Source: JAGVSZ01 sp019137045
GTDB taxonomy: Bacteria; Pseudomonadota; Gammaproteobacteria; Burkholderiales; SG8-39
Assembly (NCBI GenBank): GCA_046347635.1
Contig: JAXMFT010000006.1
Coordinates: 186,001 to 250,000, forward strand
Direction of reading: 5' to 3'
DNA length: 64,000 nt
The notes under the pieces are model-generated. The model was not told where the DNA came from. It saw nothing but the letters and a program-made list of their open reading frames with translations, and did not search any database. This document shows positions 9,082 through 17,938 of this stretch, piece after piece; the stretch's first letter is position 1, and each line of letters begins with the position of its first letter. Position numbers and translations under genes: made by a program.

Positions 9082-9948
9082 TTGGACCCGATCGTCTACC
9101 TGAACGGCGAGTACCTGCCGCTCGCCGAGGCGCGCATTCCGGTGCTCGACCGCGGCTTCATCTTCGGCGACGGCGTGTACGAGGTGATCCCCGCGTACGG
9201 CCGCCGCCTCTTCCGCCTGCGCGAGCACCTCGCGCGGCTCGAGCACAGCCTGCGCGCGGTGCGCATCGCCAGCCCCTTCGACGCCGCCGGCTGGACCGCG
9301 CTGCTGGAGAGCGTCGTGGCGCGCAACGCCTGGGACGACCAGAGCGTGTACCTGCAGGTCACGCGCGGCGTCGCGCCGCGCACGCAGGAGTTCCCCAAGG
9401 GCGATGTGCGCCCCACTGTGTTCGTCATGGCGAGCGCGCTCAAGATGCCCACGCCCGAGCAGCGCGCGAACGGCGTCGCGGTGGTGACGCGCGACGACTA
9501 CCGCTGGCGGCGCTGCGACATCAAGTCGGTGTCGCTGCTCGCGAACTGCCTGCTGCGCCAGGAGGCGGAGGACGCCGGCGCGGCCGAGACCGTCCTGGTC
9601 CGCGACGGCAACGTGAAGGAAGCCTCGACCTGCAACGTCTTCCTGGTGAAGGACGGCGTGATCCTCAACCCGCCGAAGGACAACCTGATCCTCCACGGCA
9701 TCACGTTCGACCTCGCGCTCGAGCTCGCGCGCGCGGCCGGGATCCCGGTGGCGACGCGCGAGGTGCGGCGCGAGGAGCTGTACGCGGCCGACGAGGTCTG
9801 GCTCTCGTCGTCCGCGCGCGAGGTGCTGCCGGTCACCACGGTCGACGGCCGGCGCGTCGGCAGCGGCCGGCCGGGCCCGCTGTACGCGCGCATGCACGCG
9901 CTCTTCCAGGACTACAAGGCGCGCGCCCGCGCGCAGGCCGATGGCTGA
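9082..9948 (+). CDS. dat: D-amino-acid aminotransferase (PLP class IV)
   Basis: Fold-type IV PLP enzyme, probably interconverting D-alanine and D-glutamate with keto acids. The 288 residues have the family signatures: DRGFIFGDGVYEV near residue 23-35, Lys148 as the Schiff-base lysine in CDIKSVSLLAN, and Glu180 in GNVKEASTCNVFLV, which holds the PLP ring nitrogen. Start is TTG 16 bases after dacA; no ATG alternative keeps the conserved YLNG N-terminus. Branched-chain aminotransferase (IlvE) and aminodeoxychorismate lyase share the fold, but the order dacA-dat-ybeD-lipB supports Dat. Its end overlaps ybeD by 8 bases. Confidence 0.9.
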   Translation: MDPIVYLNGEYLPLAEARIPVLDRGFIFGDGVYEVIPAYGRRLFRLREHLARLEHSLRAVRIASPFDAAGWTALLESVVARNAWDDQSVYLQVTRGVAPRTQEFPKGDVRPTVFVMASALKMPTPEQRANGVAVVTRDDYRWRRCDIKSVSLLANCLLRQEAEDAGAAETVLVRDGNVKEASTCNVFLVKDGVILNPPKDNLILHGITFDLALELARAAGIPVATREVRREELYAADEVWLSSSAREVLPVTTVDGRRVGSGRPGPLYARMHALFQDYKARARAQADG

Positions 9949-10213
9949 GCAGGACGCCCCGGCGCTGCTCGCCTTCCCCTGCGACTTCCCGCTCAAGGTG
10001 ATGGGGAAGCGCCAGGCGGCCTTCGCCCAGACGATCGTGGAGATCGTGCGGCGGCACGCGCCGGACTTCGACCCGGCGAGCCTCGAGATGCGCACGAGCC
10101 GCGAGGCGAACTACCTCTCGCTCACCCTGACGATCCGCGCCACCTCGCGCGCGCAGCTCGACGCGTTGTACCGCGAGCTCTGCGACCACCCGATGGTCAC
10201 GATGGTGCTCTAG
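9941..10213 (+). CDS. ybeD: YbeD family protein (DUF493)
   Basis: Small conserved protein of 90 residues with an ACT-like alpha/beta fold. The family is named UPF0250 and its biochemical role is unsettled; genomic linkage to lipB and dacA is widely conserved. Recognisable features are the N-terminal ALLAFPCDFPLKVMG, the central SLEMRTSREANYLSLT and the C-terminal ELCDHPMVTMVL. It overlaps the end of dat by 8 bases and stops one base before the lipB ATG, so all three are probably co-translated. Confidence 0.93.
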   Translation: MAEQDAPALLAFPCDFPLKVMGKRQAAFAQTIVEIVRRHAPDFDPASLEMRTSREANYLSLTLTIRATSRAQLDALYRELCDHPMVTMVL

Positions 10214-10214
10214 G

Positions 10215-10898
10215 ATGGCGCCGATGCCGCAGGCAGCGCCTGCCCCGATCGTGCCCGGCGCAGCGCGTCGCGTGCCCGCTGCGCCGCTCGCGCTGCGCCG
10301 CATGGGCCGGACGGCGTACGCGGAAGCCTACGACGCGATGCGCGCGTTCACCGCGCGGCGCACCGCGGAGACGCCCGACGAGCTGTGGCTGCTCGAGCAC
10401 CCGCCGGTCTACACGCTCGGCCAGGCGGGCAGGCCCGAGCACCTGCTGCGCGCGAACGCGATTCCCGTGGTGCGGGCCGATCGCGGCGGGCAGATCACCT
10501 ATCACGGCCCCGGACAGGTCGTCGCGTACGCGCTCCTCGATCTGCGCCGGCGCGGGCTCGCCGTCAGGCGGCTGGTGTGGCTGCTCGAGCAGTCGGTGAT
10601 CGACCTCCTCGCCGGGCACGGCATCGAGGGCGCGCGCAGGGCCGGCGCGCCGGGCGTCTATGTGCGCGACGCGAAGCTCGCCGCGCTCGGGCTACGGGTG
10701 CGCGGCGGCTGCACCTACCACGGGCTCGCGCTGAACGTGGACATGGATCTCGCGCCGTTCCGCGACATCAACCCGTGCGGCTACGAGGGGCTGGCGGTGA
10801 CGCAGCTCGCGGACCTCGGCGTGCGGCTGTCGCCCGCCGAGGCGGGCGCGGCGCTCGCGGCTGCGCTCGCGCGCGCGCTCGGCGCGGACGCGCACTGA
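10215..10898 (+). CDS. lipB: Octanoyl-[acyl-carrier-protein]:protein transferase LipB
   Basis: Moves an octanoyl group from ACP to the lipoyl domains of 2-oxoacid dehydrogenases and GcvH, the first step of endogenous lipoate synthesis. In the 227-residue product the signature RGGQITYHGPGQVVAY is near residue 90-104. The catalytic pair is Lys154 (RDAKLAALGL) and Cys188 (DINPCGYEG), the acyl-thioester cysteine. The first 27 residues are Ala/Pro-rich and not conserved. A later start at Met30 is possible, but the upstream ATG abuts ybeD closely and is retained. Normally lipA follows; here a carbamoyltransferase intervenes. Confidence 0.97.
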   Translation: MAPMPQAAPAPIVPGAARRVPAAPLALRRMGRTAYAEAYDAMRAFTARRTAETPDELWLLEHPPVYTLGQAGRPEHLLRANAIPVVRADRGGQITYHGPGQVVAYALLDLRRRGLAVRRLVWLLEQSVIDLLAGHGIEGARRAGAPGVYVRDAKLAALGLRVRGGCTYHGLALNVDMDLAPFRDINPCGYEGLAVTQLADLGVRLSPAEAGAALAAALARALGADAH

Positions 10899-10916
10899 CC
10901 ATCTGGGAGGGAGATC

Positions 10917-12683
10917 TTGGCACTCGTCCTCGGCATCTGTTCCTCGCACGACGCCTCCGCCTGCGCGTTCCGGGACGGGGAGCTGGTCGCCGCCATCTCG
11001 GAGGAGCGCCTCTCGCGCATCAAGACCGACGGCAACCGCCTGCCCGGGCGCGCGATCGACGCGGTGCTGGCGATGGCGGGCGCGAAGCGCAGCGACGTCG
11101 ACCACGTCGCGATGACCTACAACCACGTCCCCGAGCGCTATTGCCGGCGCACGACGCTGCGCAAGGAAGTGGAGCGCCGGCTCTCGCGCGCGGCCAAGAA
11201 GCTCACCGGCCGGCGCAAGGAGACGCAGTACTTCCTGAACGAGGTGCTGCGCCACATCCGCGACGTCGCGCCGGACCGGCAGTTCGACGACTACTTCCGC
11301 CGCGGCCTGTTCCTCGAGGGCGAGGGCTTCCGCCCCGAGACGCAGATCCACTTCGTCGACCATCACCTGACCCACGCCGCGAGCGCCGCCTTCTACAGCG
11401 GGTTCGGCGAGGCCGCCGTCGTGACCCTCGACGGCGAGGGCGACCTCGGGATGCATCACACCTCGAGCGTGTACGCGGACGGCCGCCTGCGCTGCCTGCA
11501 CCTCTCGGACGCGCCCGGGACCTCGTCCGGCTTCTTCTACATGGACGTCACCGAGCTGCTCGGCTTCCGCCCGCTGCGGCACGAGGGCAAGGTGCTGGGG
11601 CTCGCCGCCTTCGGCGACCCGCGCCCGCTGCACGACGCGTTCAAGCGCGCGCTGCGGCTGTCGGCCGACGGCAACGGCTTCGACTCGGACTTCACCGGCC
11701 TCGAGCGCGCGATCGACAAGCGCAAGGCCTACATCGCCGAGGCGATCCGCGGCCACTCGCGCGAGAACGTGGCGGCGGCGGCGCAGGCGGTGTTCGAGGA
11801 GACGATCGTCGGACTGGTGCGCAACTTCATGCGCGCGACCGGCCAGAAGCGTCTCGCGGTCAACGGCGGCGTGTTCGCCAACGTGAAGCTCAACCAGCGC
11901 ATCGCCGCGCTGCCCGAGGTGGACGCGCTGTTCGTGTTCCCCGGCATGTCCGACACCGGCAACAGCGTCGGCGCGGCGCTGATGGCGCTCGACAGGCTGG
12001 AGCCCGGCTACGTGGCGCGCGCGGCGCACGCGCTGCGCGACGTCTACCTCGGGCCGGGATACTCGAACGAGGAGATCCGGGCCGAGCTCGAGCGCCGCGG
12101 CGTCCAGTACGAGCGGCTCGACGACGACGCCCTGGTCGAGCGCACCGCGCAGGCGATCCACCGCGGCGTGGTGGTCGGCTGGTTCCAGGGCCGCATGGAG
12201 TTCGGCCCGCGCGCGCTCGGCAACCGCTCGATGATCGCGCGCGCGACCGACGCGAACATCAACCGCATCCTGAACGACCGCCTCGACCGCACCGAGTTCA
12301 TGCCGTTCGCGCCGAGCGTGCTCGCCGAGTACGCCGACGAGCTCTTCGACGACGTCGGGCCCGGCCGGCACGCGGCCGAGTTCATGACCATCACCTACGA
12401 CGTGAAGAAGCACTGGCACGACCGGGTGCCCGCGGTCGTGCACGTCGACGGGACCGCGCGGCCGCAGCTCGTGCGCAAGGACCGCAACCCGCTCTACTGG
12501 CGCGTGATCGACCGCTATCGCCAGCTCTCGGGCATCCCGCTGGTGCTGAACACGAGCTTCAACGTGCACGAGGAGCCGATCGTGTGCCAGCCGCGCGAGG
12601 CCGCCCAGGCGCTGGTCGACAACCGCATCGACGCGCTGGCGATAGGCAACTTCTGGGCCGACTACCAGCCGGGCAAGGGGTAG
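10917..12683 (+). CDS. Carbamoyltransferase, NodU/TobZ/CmcH-like
   Basis: Predicted to transfer a carbamoyl group from carbamoyl phosphate, via carbamoyl-adenylate, to a hydroxyl of a small molecule or glycan; the acceptor cannot be inferred. The 588 residues contain an N-terminal Kae1/HSP70-like domain (about 1-350) with CSSHDASACAF, the metal-binding VDHHLTHAASAAFY and an ASKHA-type glycine motif LAVNGGVFANVKLNQ. The C-terminal carbamoyltransferase domain (about 390-580) has GRMEFGPRALGNRSMIA and LNTSFNVHEEPIV. Start is TTG behind a strong GGGAGGGAG ribosome site. It lies 18 bases after lipB and 11 before lipA on the same strand, so it is probably transcribed with them. No glycan or antibiotic pathway genes are nearby. 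Confidence 0.9.
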   Translation: MALVLGICSSHDASACAFRDGELVAAISEERLSRIKTDGNRLPGRAIDAVLAMAGAKRSDVDHVAMTYNHVPERYCRRTTLRKEVERRLSRAAKKLTGRRKETQYFLNEVLRHIRDVAPDRQFDDYFRRGLFLEGEGFRPETQIHFVDHHLTHAASAAFYSGFGEAAVVTLDGEGDLGMHHTSSVYADGRLRCLHLSDAPGTSSGFFYMDVTELLGFRPLRHEGKVLGLAAFGDPRPLHDAFKRALRLSADGNGFDSDFTGLERAIDKRKAYIAEAIRGHSRENVAAAAQAVFEETIVGLVRNFMRATGQKRLAVNGGVFANVKLNQRIAALPEVDALFVFPGMSDTGNSVGAALMALDRLEPGYVARAAHALRDVYLGPGYSNEEIRAELERRGVQYERLDDDALVERTAQAIHRGVVVGWFQGRMEFGPRALGNRSMIARATDANINRILNDRLDRTEFMPFAPSVLAEYADELFDDVGPGRHAAEFMTITYDVKKHWHDRVPAVVHVDGTARPQLVRKDRNPLYWRVIDRYRQLSGIPLVLNTSFNVHEEPIVCQPREAAQALVDNRIDALAIGNFWADYQPGKG

Positions 12684-12694
12684 ACTCGCGGCGG

Positions 12695-13648
12695 ATGGAC
12701 CCGGTCGGCGACAAGCTGGGGGACAAGCAGAAGGGCGCGGCCAAGACGGCCCGCATCCCGGTCAAGATCGTCCCGGCGGCGCCGCTGCCCAAGCCCGAGT
12801 GGATCCGGGTGAAGGCGCCGGGCCCCGGGTCGCGCTTCCACGACATCAAGCGCATCCTGCGCGCGCACCGGCTGCACACGGTCTGCGAGGAGGCCGCCTG
12901 CCCCAACATCGGCGAGTGCTTCGGCCAGGGCACCGCGACCTTCATGATCATGGGCGACAAGTGCACGCGCCGCTGCCCGTTCTGCGACGTCGGGCACGGC
13001 CGCCCCGACCCGCTCGACCCGGAGGAGCCGGTCAACCTCGCGCGGACCGTCGCCGCGCTGCGGCTGCGGTACGTCGTGATCACCAGCGTCGACCGCGACG
13101 ACCTGCGCGACGGCGGCGCGCGGCATTTCGTCGACTGCATCCGCGCGGTGCGGGAACATTCGCCCGCCACGGCGATCGAAATCCTCGTGCCCGACTTCCG
13201 CGGACGGCTGGAGCGGGCCCTGGACGTGCTCGAAGCCGCGCCCCCGGACGTGATGAACCACAACCTCGAGACGGTGCCGCGCCTGTACCGGCAGGCCCGT
13301 CCCGGCGCGGACTACGCGCATTCGCTGCGGCTGCTGCGGGAGTTCAAGACCCGCCGCCCCGCGGTGCCGACGAAATCGGGCCTGATGGTCGGCCTGGGCG
13401 AGACCGACGAGGAGATCCTGGCGGTGATGCGCGACCTGCGCGCGCACGGCGTCGACATGCTCACGCTCGGCCAGTACCTCGCGCCCTCGGCGCACCACCT
13501 GCCGGTCGCGCGGTATGCGCACCCGGACGCGTTCGCGGCGTTCGAGCGCGCGGCGCAGGCGCTGGGCTTCAGCCACGCGGCGGTCGGCCCGCTCGTGCGC
13601 TCGAGCTATCACGCGGACCGGCAGGCCCATCGCGCGGGCGTGGTCTGA
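12695..13648 (+). CDS. lipA: Lipoyl synthase LipA
   Basis: Radical-SAM enzyme that inserts two sulfurs into protein-bound octanoyl groups. The 317-residue sequence has both cluster motifs: Cys64-X4-Cys69-X5-Cys75 for the auxiliary [4Fe-4S] cluster that donates sulfur, and Cys90-X3-Cys94-X2-Cys97 for the SAM-binding cluster. The C-terminal VRSSYHAD contains the serine that ligates the auxiliary cluster. The N-terminal 30 residues are Lys-rich and variable, as usual. The ATG lies 11 bases after the carbamoyltransferase stop, with a TAGACT that could act as a -10 box overlapping that stop codon. Confidence 0.98.
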   Translation: MDPVGDKLGDKQKGAAKTARIPVKIVPAAPLPKPEWIRVKAPGPGSRFHDIKRILRAHRLHTVCEEAACPNIGECFGQGTATFMIMGDKCTRRCPFCDVGHGRPDPLDPEEPVNLARTVAALRLRYVVITSVDRDDLRDGGARHFVDCIRAVREHSPATAIEILVPDFRGRLERALDVLEAAPPDVMNHNLETVPRLYRQARPGADYAHSLRLLREFKTRRPAVPTKSGLMVGLGETDEEILAVMRDLRAHGVDMLTLGQYLAPSAHHLPVARYAHPDAFAAFERAAQALGFSHAAVGPLVRSSYHADRQAHRAGVV

Positions 13649-13679
13649 GGCGGCGCATGGGCGCGAGCGGGCGGGTGCG

Positions 13680-14240
13680 ATGAGCGTCGTTCGCCACTGG
13701 GGGCGGATCGCCGTGCTCGCGGCGGGGCTCCTCGCCCTCGCGCTCGGATCGGCGCTCGCCGCCCCGCAGCTCGGCGACCCGGCGCCGGAGCTCGACATCC
13801 GGCTGCTCAACGGCAAGCTGGTGAAGGCGAGCGACGTGCGCGGCAAGGTCGTGCTGACGATGATCTGGGCCACCTGGAGCCCGGCGGCGCGCATGCAGCT
13901 CCCCGACATCCAGAACCTGTACGCGGCGCGGCGCGGGCGGGGACTCGAGGTGCTCGCGCTCTCGATCGACGAGCGCGAGAGCGAGGTGCGCGAGTTCTGG
14001 CGCAAGCGCGGCTACACGATGGCGGTGGGGATGCGCAGCGACGCCTTCTTCGACCGGTTCGGGCGCGTGAGCACGACCCCGACCTACTACGTGGTGGACC
14101 GCGCCGGGGTGCTCCGCCACCGGATCTCGGGCACGATCGCGCCCGAGAAGCTCGCCGCGCTGCTCGAGCCGCTGCTGGCGGAGCCGGCGCCCTCCGAGCG
14201 CTTCGCCCACCACGGCGCCAGCCGGCAGGGGACGCGGTGA
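13680..14240 (+). CDS. Secreted TlpA/AhpC-like thioredoxin-fold protein lacking the CXXC cysteines
   Basis: The 186-residue product has a signal peptide (cleavage near residue 28, SALAAPQ) and a redoxin fold. The line LTMIWATWSPAARMQLPDI aligns with the WATWC-P-x-C-R active site of TlpA/ResA proteins. Here the two cysteines are replaced by Ser67 and Ala70, and there is no other cysteine in the mature part. The cis-proline region VSTTPTYYVVDRAG is intact, so the fold is probably kept while thiol chemistry is not. A binding or chaperone role is possible but unproven. Its TGA overlaps the GTG of the DUF4197 gene (GTGA), so the two are translationally coupled. Confidence 0.85.
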   Translation: MSVVRHWGRIAVLAAGLLALALGSALAAPQLGDPAPELDIRLLNGKLVKASDVRGKVVLTMIWATWSPAARMQLPDIQNLYAARRGRGLEVLALSIDERESEVREFWRKRGYTMAVGMRSDAFFDRFGRVSTTPTYYVVDRAGVLRHRISGTIAPEKLAALLEPLLAEPAPSERFAHHGASRQGTR

Positions 14241-14930
14241 TCCGCGCCGCGCTGATCGGCCTCGGCGCGCTCGCCGCGCTGGGCTCGGGCGCGCAGGCGC
14301 TCGCCCAGTCCCTGGCGAGCCTGTCCAACCGCGACGCCGTCGCCGGGCTGAAGGACGCGCTCGCCCAGAGCGCGGGCAAGGCGGTGGACCAGCTCGGGGC
14401 GGCCGACGGCTTTCTCGGCAACGCCAAGGTGAAGATCCCGCTGCCCGATTCGATCAAGCGGATCGAGAGCGGCCTGCGCATGCTCGGCATGGGCAAGCAG
14501 GCCGACGAGCTGGTCGTCAGCATGAACCGCGCGGCCGAGATGGCGGTCAGGGAAGCGACGCCGATCCTGGTCGAGTCGGTCAGGAAGATGAGCGTCCAGG
14601 ACGCGAAGGGCGTCCTCACCGGCGGCGACGACGCGGCGACGCAGTACTTCCGGCGCACGACCTCGGCGCAGCTCACGCAGCGCTTCCTGCCGATCGTCAA
14701 GCAGATGACGGCGAAGGTGCAGCTCGCCGAGCAGTACAACCAGCTCGCCGGGCAGGCCGCGAGCCTCGGCCTGGTGAAGCAGGAGGACGCGAACATCGAC
14801 AACTACGTGACGCGCAAGGCGCTCGACGGGCTCTTCCTCGTCATCGCCGAGCAGGAGCGCGCGATCCGCAAGGACCCGGTCGGCGCGGCGACCGGGATGG
14901 CGCAGAAGGTCTTCGGGCTGCTCGGAGTAG
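14237..14930 (+). CDS. DUF4197 periplasmic protein, with a probable frameshift at its last codons
   Basis: DUF4197 proteins are secreted, alpha-helical and of unknown function. The product has a signal peptide (cleavage near residue 23, ALAQS), then the family features: IPLPDSIKRIESGLRMLG, a conserved FRRTTSAQLTQRFLPIV and VTRKALDGLFLVIAEQE. The family normally ends shortly after the motif seen here as AAGMAQKVFG-like sequence. In the window the frame runs on without a stop into the antisense of polA. A TAG lies at 14928-14930 one base out of frame; removing one G from the GG at 14924-14925 would end the protein as ...GLLE. The end given uses that TAG. It starts by GTGA overlap with the redoxin-like gene and converges on polA. 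Confidence 0.8.
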
Positions 14931-17703
14931 CGCGCGCCGCCGGGCGCTGGTGCGCCTCGTCCCAGTTGCGCCCCGCGCCCACGTCCACCACCAGCGGCAC
15001 GCGCAGCGTCGCGACCCCCGTCATCAGCCCGGGCAGCGCCTGCTTCACGCGCTTCAGCTCCGGCTCCGGCACTTCGAGCACCAGCTCGTCGTGCACCTGC
15101 ATGACGAGCCGCGTCCCGAGGTGCCCGGCGTCGAGCCAGTCCTGCACCGCGATCATCGCGAGCTTGATGAGGTCGGCCGCGGTGCCCTGCATCGGCGCGT
15201 TGATCGCCGCGCGCTCGGCGCCCGCGCGGCGCGCCTGGTTTGCAGCGCGGATCTCCGGCAGCCAGAGCCGCCGCCCGAACACCGTCTCGACGTAGCCGAG
15301 CTCGCGCGCCGACTGGCGCGTGGCCTCCATGTAGCGCGCGACGCCCGGATAGCGCGCGAAGTAGCTGTCGATGTACGCCTGCGCGGTCGCGCGCTCGAGC
15401 CCGAGCTGCTGGGCGAGGCCGAAGGCGCTCATGCCGTAGATCAGCCCGAAGTTGATCACCTTCGCGTAGCGCCGCTCCTCGGCCGTGACCTCGCGCGCGC
15501 TGCGGCCGAAGATCTCCGCCGCGGTGGCGCGGTGGATGTCCTCGCCGCGCGCGAACGCCTCGAGCAGCCCCTGGTCGCCGGAGATGTGCGCCATGATGCG
15601 CAGCTCGATCTGCGAGTAGTCGGCCGACACGATCGCGTGCCCCGGCGGGGCGACGAACGCCTCGCGGATGCGCCGCCCCTCGGCGGTGCGCGCCGGGATG
15701 TTCTGCAGGTTGGGATCGTTGGAGGACAGCCGGCCGGTGACCGCGGTCGCCTGCCCGTAGTTCGTGTGCACGCGCCCGGTGCCCGGGTTGACCATGCGCG
15801 GCAGCTTGTCGGCGTAGGTGGACTTGAGCTTCGCCACGCCGCGGTACTCGAGCAGCGTCTTGGGCAGCGGATAGTCGAGCGCGAGCTTCTCGAGGACGTC
15901 CTCGTCGGTCGAGGGCGCGCCGGTCGCGGTCTTCTTCACCACCGGCAGCTTCAGGCGCTCGAAGAAGATCTCGCCGATCTGCTTGGGCGAGTTGAGGTTG
16001 AACGGCTGCCCGGCCTCGGCGTGCGCCTTCTGCTCGAGCGCGAGCATCTTCTGCCCGAGCTCGTGGCCCTGCCGCTCCAGGAGCCGCGCGTCCACCAGGA
16101 CGCCGTTGCGCTCCATGCGGAACAGCACCTCGCGCACCGGCATCTCGATCGACTCGTACACGTAGCGCAGCTTCGGGTCGGCCGCGATGCGCGGATGGAG
16201 CGCGCGGTGCAGCCGCAGCGTGACGTCCGCATCCTCGGCCGCGTACTCGGTCGCGCGCTCCACGCTCACCTCGTCGAAGCCGATGCGCTGCGCGCCCTTG
16301 CCGGTCACCTCGTCGTAGGTGATCGTCTTCAGGCCGAGGTGGCGCTGGGCCAGGCTGTCCATGTCGTGGCGCGCGTGGCTCTCCAGCACGTAGGACTGGA
16401 GGAGCGTGTCGTGCGCGACGCCCGCCAGGCGCACGCCGTGGTTCGCCAGCACGTGCTGGTCGTACTTCAGGTTCTGCCCGACCTTGCGGCGCGCCGGGTC
16501 CTCGAGCCACGGTCGCAGGTGCTCGAGCGCGCGCGCGCGCCCGACCTGGTCCGGCGCGTCCGGGTAGCGGTGCGCGAGCGGCAGGTACGCGGCGCGACCG
16601 GGCTCCAGCGCGAACGACACGCCGACCAGCTCGGCGGCGAACGGGTCGAGCGAGGTGGTCTCCGTGTCGATGCACGCGATCTCCGCCGCCGCGATGCGCG
16701 CGAGCCAGCGCGCGAGCTCGCGCTCGGTGAGCAGCGTCTCGCAGCGGCGCGGCGCGTCCGCGCCGGGCGGCGGCGCGGCGGCCCGCGGCGGGCGGCGGGC
16801 GGTGCCGCCCTCCCCGTCCGCGACCTCCTTCAGCCAGCTCCGGAAGCCGAAGCGCGCGAACAGCGCCTGGAGCTGCGCGCGGTCGCGCGCGCGCGGGGCG
16901 AGGTCGGCCAGCGCGAGCGGCAGCGCGACGTCGCACTTCACCGTCGCCAGCGCGCGCCCCTGCGGCAGCCAGTCGCGCGCCTTGCGGAGGTTCGCGCCCG
17001 CCACGCCCTTGATCTCCTCCGCGTGCGCGAGCACGCCGTCGAGCGAACCGTACTCGGCGATCCACTTCGCCGCGGTCTTCGGCCCGACCTTCTCCACCCC
17101 CGGGATGTTGTCCACCGCGTCGCCGACGAGCGCGAGGTAGTCGACGATGCGCTCCGGCGCGACGCCGAACTTCGCGCGCACGCCGGGCGGGTCGAGGGTC
17201 TCGTTCGACATGGTGTTGATCAGCGTCACGCGCTCGTCGACGAGCTGCGCGAGGTCCTTGTCGCCGGTCGAGATCACGGTGCGCACGCCCGCCGCGGAGG
17301 CCCGCTGCGCGAGCGTGCCGATGACGTCGTCCGCCTCGACGCCCTCGACGACGAGCAGCGGCCAGCCGAGCGCGCGGATCGCCGCCATCAGCGGCTCGAT
17401 CTGCGCGGCGAGGTCGTCGGGCATCGGCGGCCGGGTTGCCTTGTACTCGGGGTACAGCTCGTCGCGGAAGGTCCGGCCCTTCGCGTCGAAGACGCACGCG
17501 AGGAAATCCGCCTTGTACTCGGCCACCAGCCGCCGCAGCATGTTGAGGACGCCGTAGATGGCGCCGGTGGGCTCGCCGGCGGGGCTGCGCAGGTCCGGCA
17601 GCGCGTGGAACGCGCGGTAGAGGTAGGACGAGCCGTCGACGAGCACGAGCAGCTTGGTGCCGCCGCCGGCCGCGCCGGCGCTCGAGGAGGGCTTTCCAGG
17701 CAT
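14803..17703 (-). CDS. polA: DNA polymerase I
   Basis: Repair and Okazaki-fragment polymerase. All three domains are readable in order. The 5'-3' exonuclease is at about residues 18-300 (VDGSSYLYRAFHALP, VEADDVIGTLA, TGDKDLAQLV). The 3'-5' proofreading domain is at about 345-530 with active DTETTSLD, so proofreading is retained. The polymerase domain has motif A DYSQIELRIMAH, motif B RRYAKVINFGLIYGM and motif C VMQVHDELV. The family normally stops right after NWDEAH (14950). Here the frame continues about 49 unlike residues antisense to DUF4197, probably because a stop was lost by an indel or small deletion. The start codon is ATG. Confidence 0.97.
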   Translation of the reverse strand: MPGKPSSSAGAAGGGTKLLVLVDGSSYLYRAFHALPDLRSPAGEPTGAIYGVLNMLRRLVAEYKADFLACVFDAKGRTFRDELYPEYKATRPPMPDDLAAQIEPLMAAIRALGWPLLVVEGVEADDVIGTLAQRASAAGVRTVISTGDKDLAQLVDERVTLINTMSNETLDPPGVRAKFGVAPERIVDYLALVGDAVDNIPGVEKVGPKTAAKWIAEYGSLDGVLAHAEEIKGVAGANLRKARDWLPQGRALATVKCDVALPLALADLAPRARDRAQLQALFARFGFRSWLKEVADGEGGTARRPPRAAAPPPGADAPRRCETLLTERELARWLARIAAAEIACIDTETTSLDPFAAELVGVSFALEPGRAAYLPLAHRYPDAPDQVGRARALEHLRPWLEDPARRKVGQNLKYDQHVLANHGVRLAGVAHDTLLQSYVLESHARHDMDSLAQRHLGLKTITYDEVTGKGAQRIGFDEVSVERATEYAAEDADVTLRLHRALHPRIAADPKLRYVYESIEMPVREVLFRMERNGVLVDARLLERQGHELGQKMLALEQKAHAEAGQPFNLNSPKQIGEIFFERLKLPVVKKTATGAPSTDEDVLEKLALDYPLPKTLLEYRGVAKLKSTYADKLPRMVNPGTGRVHTNYGQATAVTGRLSSNDPNLQNIPARTAEGRRIREAFVAPPGHAIVSADYSQIELRIMAHISGDQGLLEAFARGEDIHRATAAEIFGRSAREVTAEERRYAKVINFGLIYGMSAFGLAQQLGLERATAQAYIDSYFARYPGVARYMEATRQSARELGYVETVFGRRLWLPEIRAANQARRAGAERAAINAPMQGTAADLIKLAMIAVQDWLDAGHLGTRLVMQVHDELVLEVPEPELKRVKQALPGLMTGVATLRVPLVVDVGAGRNWDEAHQRPAARATPSSPKTFCAIPVAAPTGSLRIARSCSAMTRKSPSSALRVT

Positions 17704-17903
17704 CGACGAGAAAGTGGTCCAGGACCGGCCCGGCGCGGGGCCGGAGTTCGTGGCGGCGGGCCGCGGCGCACGCGCCTGCAGGGTGCGCGCCGCGGCGGCT
17801 CGTCGCGATTATGTCAGAGTTCCTCGCGCCGACCGGGCGGCGCGCGTGCGCTCAATCTTCCGCGCGGCGCGCAACCTTCCTCAACCCGCGGCGCGGCGAG
17901 TGC

Positions 17904-17909
17904 TAGACT
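17904..17909 (+). promoter_or_regulatory. Candidate -10 element TAGACT for the DUF2782 gene
   Basis: TAGACT lies 29 bases before the ATG in the divergent gap between polA and the DUF2782 gene; an AGGGAG ribosome site follows. No clear -35 is seen. Confidence 0.35.
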
Positions 17910-17938
17910 TGGCTCGAACCAGGGAGAAATACAACGTC

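Noticed and set aside
14803..14949. C-terminal extension of DNA polymerase I beyond NWDEAH
   Set aside because: The added residues are antisense to DUF4197 and match nothing in the family. I treat them as read-through from a lost stop codon.
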